Source: Dehalococcoidia bacterium
GTDB taxonomy: Bacteria > Chloroflexota > Dehalococcoidia > SpSt-223
Assembly (NCBI GenBank): GCA_025054935.1
Contig: JANWZD010000001.1
Coordinates: forward strand, 389,008 to 453,007
Direction of reading: 5' to 3'
Length of the DNA stretch: 64,000 nt
Positions 58,629 through 64,000 of this stretch are shown here, one piece after another. Position numbers and translations under genes: made by a program. Under the pieces are notes generated by a model, which made no database searches, was not told where the DNA came from, and worked only from the letters and a program-made list of their open reading frames with translations. Position 1 is the stretch's first letter. Each line of letters starts with the position of its first letter.

Positions 58629-59450
58629 ATGAGGTGTTCGCTGATGCGATGGCCAATCCTCTTCAGCATGCTGGCGGCGCTCCTCTTCCCCGCGGCGCCG
58701 CCGAGCGCGGCGGCGCAGAGTGAAGCCGTCTGGGTGCGCGGGTTTCCTCAGCGGCTGACGCCGCAGTGCGAGTGGTATGTCGCGCTCTGGTCCGACGGCA
58801 GCTACTCGGCAACGCCCTTCCGCTGTGAGCCGGGGATCGTGATCGTCGAGCGCGTCGTTCGCGATGGGATTACGGTTGAACTCAGCCGAAGCAGCCGGAG
58901 CTACCCGCAGCTGACCGTCAACGGGTGCGTGGAGTATGTCACGCTGTGGAGCGACGGGAGCGCGAGCTGGGTTCCCGTCAGCTGCCCGCCGGGGGTCACC
59001 TACTTCAAGTCGCAGGCAGGGCTGCTCGACCCCGCCATTGAGCGCGTTGAACTGGCGCTTGAGCCGGCGCAGCCGCTCGAGCCGGGACAACGCTACCGCA
59101 GCAGCAGCATCGCCTTTGCGCCGCAGTGCGGCTTCACGCTCGTTCGCCTCGCGGTCGTCGACGCCGGCGGCCAGCCGATCAACGGCGAACGCATTCAGAT
59201 CGATTGGGACGGGCGCCTGCCCGACCAGCCGATGATCATCACCAACCCGACGGGAGCTGCCGGCTACGAGCCGGGATGGACCGATGCCAGCCTGAGCGGG
59301 CGCGGGATGGTCATCGGCCGATGGCGCGCCTGGATGATCGACGGCAGCGGCGTCCGGGTCTCCGATATCGTCACTTTCGAGACGAATAACGACTGCGAGT
59401 CGCCGCAAGCGAAGCAGATCGTGACGATCACCTTCCGCCGCATCAGTTGA
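58629..59450 (+). CDS. Secreted protein with two cysteine-containing WSDGS repeats
   Basis: 273 aa. Signal peptide to about residue 28 (LFSMLAALLFPAAPPSAAAQ). Two repeats follow: CEWYVALWSDGSYSATPFRC and CVEYVTLWSDGSASWVPVSC, each bounded by a Cys pair, about 48 residues apart. The C-terminal half is a beta-sandwich-like domain (RLAVVDAGGQPINGERIQID). No enzyme motif. Probably an exported surface protein; function unknown. Confidence 0.7.
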   Translation: MRCSLMRWPILFSMLAALLFPAAPPSAAAQSEAVWVRGFPQRLTPQCEWYVALWSDGSYSATPFRCEPGIVIVERVVRDGITVELSRSSRSYPQLTVNGCVEYVTLWSDGSASWVPVSCPPGVTYFKSQAGLLDPAIERVELALEPAQPLEPGQRYRSSSIAFAPQCGFTLVRLAVVDAGGQPINGERIQIDWDGRLPDQPMIITNPTGAAGYEPGWTDASLSGRGMVIGRWRAWMIDGSGVRVSDIVTFETNNDCESPQAKQIVTITFRRIS

Positions 59451-59462
59451 GCGGCCGCGGGG

Positions 59463-60155
59463 CTACTCGACTCTGCCCGCGCCGCGGTCAATAAGCGCGA
59501 GCGTTTTCGAGACAACGTGCGGCAGATAGCTCGCAATTTGTGCCGCAAGCCGGTCGCCAGTCGCCGCCAGCTCCTCATCGGGAACGACAAGGCTGACCAG
59601 CCCCAGTTCGTATGCCTCGCGCCCAGAGATCGGCTCGGCGAGGAGGACATACCGTTTTGCGCGGACAGGCCCTAGGACTCGCCCGAGGCGCATCGCCCAG
59701 CTGTCGTCGTTGAAGCCGGTCATCCGCATCTCAGGCTCGACGAGCTTGGCGCCTTCGGCGGCAATGATGAGGTCGGCCGCGGTCGCAAGCTGGACGCCGG
59801 CGGCGATGCAGTGCCCATGGATGAGCGACAGGACCGGCTTCGGAAAGGCGTCGACCCGTTTTGCTGTCGGATAGATCCCGGCAGGTCCGACGAAGAGATC
59901 CATCCGACGCCCCGCTTCGGCAAGGCGCGCCAGTTCGGCACGGTCAAGGCCGGAACAGAACCCTTTCGGTCCCGCACCGCGCAGGACGACGACGCGGACA
60001 GCGTCATCGTGCTCTGCCTCGTCGAGCGCCGCATGGATCCCCTGCAGCATGCGCTCGGTCAAGGCATTGACGCGCTCCGGGCGGTTGAGCGTGATGATCA
60101 TCGTTTCGCCGCCAGCTTCGACTGCTCTCCGCTCTACCAAAAGGTCGTCTGCCAT
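59463..60155 (-). CDS. Enoyl-CoA hydratase/isomerase family protein
   Basis: 230 aa crotonase fold from ATG 60155 (ggaaggagg just upstream). MIITLNRPERVNALTERMLQ, VVVLRGAGPKGFCSGLDRAE (first oxyanion-hole segment), LSLIHGHCIAAGVQLATAAD (second segment). The catalytic acids common in hydratases are not clear (VEPEMRMTGFNDDSWAMRL). Length is shorter than the usual 260. Substrate not identifiable. Confidence 0.87.
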   Translation of the reverse strand: MADDLLVERRAVEAGGETMIITLNRPERVNALTERMLQGIHAALDEAEHDDAVRVVVLRGAGPKGFCSGLDRAELARLAEAGRRMDLFVGPAGIYPTAKRVDAFPKPVLSLIHGHCIAAGVQLATAADLIIAAEGAKLVEPEMRMTGFNDDSWAMRLGRVLGPVRAKRYVLLAEPISGREAYELGLVSLVVPDEELAATGDRLAAQIASYLPHVVSKTLALIDRGAGRVE

Positions 60156-60249
60156 CATTCCTCCCTTCCGCAGCAAAGCGCGCGTCCGCAGCCGACCATG
60201 CCCAATACCCCCGCGCGTTTTCCGCAGAACGCCCCGGGCGATGAGGGTG

Positions 60250-60597
60250 CTAGTCGGGAAGCTCAATCAGGAGGTCGTCGCCGCTTACGGTCACGGGGAA
60301 GACGGGAACGCCTTTCCGGGTCGGCCCGCCGGTCGCTTTGCCGGTTCGGAGATCAAAGGTCGCCCAATGCACAGGGCAGCGCACCTCACAGCCGCGGATA
60401 ATCTGCGGCTCGATCATCTCGGGCCAGTGGGTGCAGAGGGCGGAAATGGCGTAAAACTGTCCCCCCACCTTGGCGACGATCAGCAGCCGGCCGCCCAGAT
60501 AGACACGGCGCGCCTCTCCCTCGGCGAGCTGGGCGCCGCCGGCGAACGTCACTTTGCGGCGCGTAGGGGGGCGGGGTTTGAGCAGGCCAAAGGGCAT
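60250..60597 (-). CDS. Rieske [2Fe-2S] ferredoxin-like protein
   Basis: 115 aa. Cluster motifs CTHWPE and CPVHWATFD (CxH...CxxH) are both present; the FDLRTGKATGGPTRKGVPVF segment is standard for Rieske ferredoxins of aromatic dioxygenase or nitrite-reductase-small-subunit type. Soluble electron carrier. ATG 60597, 14 bases after the MFS stop on the same strand. Confidence 0.92.
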   Translation of the reverse strand: MPFGLLKPRPPTRRKVTFAGGAQLAEGEARRVYLGGRLLIVAKVGGQFYAISALCTHWPEMIEPQIIRGCEVRCPVHWATFDLRTGKATGGPTRKGVPVFPVTVSGDDLLIELPD

Positions 60598-60611
60598 GGC
60601 ATCCTTCCCGG

Positions 60612-61895
60612 TCAGCGGCGGAGCTCCGCCGGCCGTGGCGTTCGTTCGGTCGATGATAGCGCCCCGCGCTCGTGGCGGCGCAAGTCCGGATGGATCGCGC
60701 TGACCGCAAGGAGAAAGAGCAGGACGACCATCCCGCTGCCGGCGACGGTCTGGCGCATTCCGATCACGTCCATCAGCCAGCCGTAAGGCAGGACAGCGAT
60801 CGGCCCGACCGCCGAGAAGAGACTGGAGACAGAGAGGACGCGGCCGAAGTAGTCGGGAGCGGTATGTTCCGCAATCAGGGTTTGGTTGAGCGACATATAG
60901 GCATTGGCAGCCCCGCCGGTGATGAAGAGCAGCGCAAACGAGACCCAAAACCAGGGTGACAGCCCAAAAAGGAGCAGGGCGACCCCAAACAGCAGCCCCG
61001 CGCCCAGTTGGATGCGGCTCTTATTGGCAGAGGTCGCGACAGTGGCCACGACGAGAGAGCCGACGAGGGCGCCGACGCCGGTGGCCCCCATCAGCAATCC
61101 GAGCCCCTCCGAACCGGTTTCCAACGCTCCTGCCGCGAACGCCGGCAACACTTGCTGATACGGCTGCGCCGCCACCCACGGCACATAGCCCATGACGAGC
61201 AGAAGCGGGAGCCGGCTCGAGCGCGCGACATACCGGAATCCCGAGAGGAGGTCTCCCACGATCGAACTGCGGAAGCGGCTTGTCGGCCAGTGTGCCGGGA
61301 GATGGCTGTACATCAGGAGCACGACGAGATACAGGGCAGCGCTCAGGTAGAGCGACCCCGCCACCCCGAGCGCGGGAATGGCGATGATCACGCCGGCAAG
61401 CGGAGCGCCCGCGATGCTGGCAAGGCTTGAGGCAGCATTGACGAGGGCGACCGCATTGGCGAGCCGCTCTTTCGGGACCACTTCCGGGACGATCGCCTGC
61501 CGCGTCGGCACGTTGAAGCCGAAGGCGACGCCCTGCACAACGCCGATAAGGACAAGATGCCAGAACTGGATCGCTCCGCCGTGGACGAGCAGCGCAGTCA
61601 GCAGGGCACTCAGCCCGAGGGTGGACTGCGTGGCAAGGAGGACGTTCCGCTTCGGAACGCGGTCTGCGACGACACCAGCGACGAGGCCGAGGCCGAGCAT
61701 GGGGATCCCCCACGCCACGAGCACCAGCCCGATCGCCGCACTCGACCCGGTCAGCTGGTAGGCGAGATAGCCCCGCGTTAGGTTCTGCATCGTCAGCGAG
61801 AGGAAGGAGCAGACGAGGCCGACGAGCAGCCAGCGGAACCGGAGGTCGCGGAGCGCCGCGAAGGTGCGCCACCGGCCGGGCGAACTAGCGCTCAT
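60612..61895 (-). CDS. MFS transporter (EntS/antibiotic-efflux-like)
   Basis: 427 aa, about twelve helices, from ATG 61895. WLLVGLVCSFLSLTMQNLTR begins TM1; GVVADRVPKRNVLLATQSTL is the loop 2-3 motif, and GFNVPTRQAIVPEVVPKERL marks the EntS-like subfamily, with LIAEHTAPDYFGRVLSVSSL in the second half. Likely exporter. A TATACT box on this strand lies at 61939-61934. Confidence 0.9.
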   Translation of the reverse strand: MSASSPGRWRTFAALRDLRFRWLLVGLVCSFLSLTMQNLTRGYLAYQLTGSSAAIGLVLVAWGIPMLGLGLVAGVVADRVPKRNVLLATQSTLGLSALLTALLVHGGAIQFWHLVLIGVVQGVAFGFNVPTRQAIVPEVVPKERLANAVALVNAASSLASIAGAPLAGVIIAIPALGVAGSLYLSAALYLVVLLMYSHLPAHWPTSRFRSSIVGDLLSGFRYVARSSRLPLLLVMGYVPWVAAQPYQQVLPAFAAGALETGSEGLGLLMGATGVGALVGSLVVATVATSANKSRIQLGAGLLFGVALLLFGLSPWFWVSFALLFITGGAANAYMSLNQTLIAEHTAPDYFGRVLSVSSLFSAVGPIAVLPYGWLMDVIGMRQTVAGSGMVVLLFLLAVSAIHPDLRRHERGALSSTERTPRPAELRR

Positions 61896-61933
61896 CGCGG
61901 CAGCAGGCCCGAACAAGAAGATGCCATGTGGAC

Positions 61934-61939
61934 AGTATA
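61934..61939 (-). promoter_or_regulatory. -10 box of the MFS gene
   Basis: TATACT on the minus strand, about 40 bases upstream of ATG 61895. Confidence 0.4.
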
Positions 61940-61973
61940 CAGTGGCAGCGCGCGGCGGTGCGCGAGCAGGCGG

Positions 61974-63038
61974 CTACTTGCGCGCCTTATTGATGCGCGG
62001 GCCGAGGGCCCCTGGGGCGTCGTTGCCCGTTCGGGGGTCCCAGACAAACGAGAACCCAGCTTCCCGCAGCAGCCGCGGATAGTCCCGCCGGCTCGCCTGC
62101 CGCCAGAACGGCTCGACGTTGTGCTCCGTGTTCCAATCGCTCAGATACGCCGCGAATGGGTCGAGGCGGTCGTAGGTGGGGGTGTCATCCATCACAAACC
62201 AGCCGCCCGGTTTGAGCAGCCGATACGCTTCGCGAATGACATTGACCGCCGCCTCGTCGGGGAGTTCGTGGAACAGGATCGTCGAGTAGACGACATCGAA
62301 GAAGGCGTCGGGGAAGGTGGTCTGCTCGGCGTTCTGCTGGGAAAAATGGATCGCCAGCCCTTTCTTCGCGGCAAGCTTGTGCGCAAACTTCAGCAGCGGC
62401 GCCGACAGGTCGATCCCATGCACCTCCGCCGCCGGCCAGCGCTCCTTCAGCGCGAACGTGCTCTTGAAGCCGCAGCCGAGATCGAGGATCCGCTCGTACT
62501 CGCCCTCGGGGATGGCGAGCGCAGCGTTCGCCTGAAACTCGTAGTTGACGTTGCGTCCACCCGAGAAGATGTCGTTGCTGATGACAGTGACAAAGGGAAC
62601 CAACGCGTCCTTCCACATCCCGCCCGGCTGGACATGGAAATCGGCAGCGAAGTACCACGGCATTTCGAGCGAGGGGTCGAGGCGAAGCGTGCCCGGCGCG
62701 TCAGGCGTGGGCGAGTCGAGAAACGCCGCAAGCTCCGCCTGCCTTTCGACTAGGTTCTCGCGGATGCGGTTGTACATGTATTCCTGGGTAAATCTCCAGA
62801 GAGCGCGGTCAAACTTCCAGACGACTGACCCCGCGATCACCTCGCCTGCTTCCTCGAGCGTCGCCGGCCTCCGGCCCCGCTCTGCTGCCCAGAGCGCTTC
62901 GCGCGCGGCATACTCCTCCAAGACCAGCGCTCCCCGGTGACTGCTTTCGGTTCGCTTGATCTCTTGGATGAAATCGAGCACAGCGCGCTCGTTCTGGGGC
63001 ATCTCGACCGCTGGGCCGACCCAATTCGGTGTGCGCAT
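61974..63038 (-). CDS. SAM-dependent methyltransferase (class I)
   Basis: 354 aa from ATG 63038 with ggaggagg before it. The Rossmann core starts ILDLGCGFKSTFALKERWPA (motif I GxGxx-like, DLGCG), then EVHGIDLSAPLLKFAHKLAA, QQNAEQTTFPDAFFDVVYST and LKPGGWFVMDDTPTYDRLDP. A helical N-terminal part of about 150 residues is not recognised. Acceptor substrate unknown; resembles small-molecule methylases of the UbiE/COQ5 type in the core. Confidence 0.85.
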   Translation of the reverse strand: MRTPNWVGPAVEMPQNERAVLDFIQEIKRTESSHRGALVLEEYAAREALWAAERGRRPATLEEAGEVIAGSVVWKFDRALWRFTQEYMYNRIRENLVERQAELAAFLDSPTPDAPGTLRLDPSLEMPWYFAADFHVQPGGMWKDALVPFVTVISNDIFSGGRNVNYEFQANAALAIPEGEYERILDLGCGFKSTFALKERWPAAEVHGIDLSAPLLKFAHKLAAKKGLAIHFSQQNAEQTTFPDAFFDVVYSTILFHELPDEAAVNVIREAYRLLKPGGWFVMDDTPTYDRLDPFAAYLSDWNTEHNVEPFWRQASRRDYPRLLREAGFSFVWDPRTGNDAPGALGPRINKARK

Positions 63039-63238
63039 TGCGTCTCCTCCTCCCCGCAGTGCGGCAATACTCGCACGCCCGCGAGAATACCTCATGCAGT
63101 CTGCGCAGGGGAGCGGTCATCCTCCTCATGCCCTCCGCTCCGCCTCCGTGCCTCGCCGCCCCTCTCCTCTCGCTGCGGGCAGCCGTTTCGGTCAGCGCCC
63201 CGCGCGCTCTGGAGAACATGGTTCCCCGTTCTCTCGGC

Positions 63239-63247
63239 TGCTATACT
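63239..63247 (+). promoter_or_regulatory. Extended -10 box of the glycosidase gene at the right edge
   Basis: TGCTATACT, 58 bases before the GTG at 63305. Confidence 0.45.
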
Positions 63248-63304
63248 GCCTCGAAGCTGCAGGTAATGCACCCGCCAACCCTCACGCCTCTGTAGGAACA
63301 ACGC

Positions 63305-64000
63305 GTGCGCATTTCGCGCCGAGCGCTTTTCCGTCTCAGCTGCCTTGGGCTGACCGCTGCTGCCGTCGTCGGCATCATGCTGGCGCCAAGCCCGTGGACG
63401 GCTGCTCCTGTCACTTCTGCCCCCTTGCGGACTATTCCGGGCACCGATGTCAACCCTTTGGGTGCGACATTCTTCCTCGAGCGCGAGGTCGAGGCGTGGA
63501 AACGCGAACTGACGGTGAAGATGGCGCGGGAAGCGGGGCTGGGCTGGGCCAAGGTGATGTTCCCGTGGCAGGAGATCGAACCGCGCAAAGGACGCTACTA
63601 CGACGACCGGTACCGCAAAAGTTCGTGGGAGAAGTACGACGAGATCCTCGCGCTGCTCGAGCGGTACAACCTTCGGCTGATCGCCCGCCTTGATAAGCCG
63701 CCGGAGTGGGCGCTGATGCCGCCCGGCCAAGTCGGCGATCGCGGCACGCCCCTTGTCTCCATCGCCGACTACGCCAACTTTGTCGGTGAGGTCGCCAGAC
63801 GGTATCGCGGGCGCGTGCAGCATTACCAAATCTGGAACGAGCCGAATCTCGCCGCGGAGTGGGGCGGGCTCCGTCCTAACGCGGCGGCCTACACCGAGCT
63901 GCTGAAGGCCGCCGCCGCCGCAATCCGCGCTGCCGACCCCGATGCCCTAATCCTGACCGCGCCCCTCGCCCAAACGACCGAACGCTCCGAGCGCGCAATC
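63305..64000 (+). CDS. Tat-exported glycoside hydrolase-like protein, cut by window edge
   Basis: First 232 codons; no stop before the edge. GTG start with a twin-arginine signal (RISRRALFRLSCLGLTAAAV), so it is probably exported folded. The barrel part has LGWAKVMFPWQEIEPRKGRY and IARLDKPPEWALMPP, then IWNEPNLAAEWGG with the clan GH-A acid/base motif NEP. Resembles GH39/GH5-type enzymes. The nucleophile strand and C-terminus are outside the window. Confidence 0.8.
   Translation, partial: MRISRRALFRLSCLGLTAAAVVGIMLAPSPWTAAPVTSAPLRTIPGTDVNPLGATFFLEREVEAWKRELTVKMAREAGLGWAKVMFPWQEIEPRKGRYYDDRYRKSSWEKYDEILALLERYNLRLIARLDKPPEWALMPPGQVGDRGTPLVSIADYANFVGEVARRYRGRVQHYQIWNEPNLAAEWGGLRPNAAAYTELLKAAAAAIRAADPDALILTAPLAQTTERSERAI

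Noticed and set aside
63092-63829. 245-codon minus-strand frame at the right end
   Set aside because: Antisense to the Tat-exported glycosidase; no motifs.

Overview
The window is a high-GC bacterial chromosome segment, densely packed with genes on both strands. No 16S rRNA or other decisive marker is present. The combination of F420-type luciferase-like monooxygenase, class III CoA-transferase, UMF1-type MFS, KGG-repeat stress protein, sigma/anti-sigma pair and Csm-type CRISPR genes suggests a (probably thermophilic) Chloroflexota bacterium. That placement is inference. A recurring -10 box (TATACT, often as TGnTATACT) sits in front of many genes.

Layout. 1-2449: end of a hydantoinase B gene, a bacterial microcompartment (BMC) hexamer shell protein, and a protein joining a EutQ/EutT-like N-terminus to a proline-rich linker; this looks like the right edge of a microcompartment locus. 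2519-8792: tRNA-Pro, an Mrp-type Fe-S carrier ATPase, a HEAT-repeat protein, a four-gene overlapping cassette of unknown function that includes a lipoprotein, and an ECF sigma factor with its anti-sigma factor. 8898-19011: a secreted glycosidase-like protein, an alpha/beta hydrolase, an orphan DHp-like protein, tRNA-Lys, and a minus-strand cell-envelope group (glycosyltransferase, polysaccharide deacetylase, fused class III CoA-transferase, WecA/TagO-type transferase). 19365-25324: three complex-I-antiporter-like membrane genes, then an SDR and an LLM monooxygenase. 25383-29996: promoter, tRNA-Thr, tRNA-Tyr, three glycosyltransferases, an SRPBCC protein and smpB, followed by tmRNA (30039-30393) with a terminator.

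30538-39883 is the most unusual part: a Csm-type (III-A-like) CRISPR effector operon, cas10-csm2-csm3-csm4-csm5, followed by a homodimeric pyruvate dehydrogenase E1 gene that overlaps cas6. Cas10 keeps its HD motif but its GGDD cyclase motif is replaced by S-A-D-G. Csm3 has Glu at the position of the catalytic Asp. Csm5 carries an extra C-terminal S1/OB-like domain. No CRISPR array, cas1/cas2 or CARF effector is present in the window.

40084-64000 is mostly housekeeping: bifunctional nuclease, KGG stress protein under a near-consensus promoter, GMC oxidoreductase, sulfite-oxidase-like protein, hisS-prfA-prmC-sigA, LOG, YvcK plus a GlmU-like protein, nadD, UMF1 transporter, GDPD, HAD, DinB-like protein, an orphan family-5 solute-binding lipoprotein, enoyl-CoA hydratase, Rieske protein, MFS exporter, methyltransferase, and the beginning of a Tat-exported glycosidase cut by the window edge.
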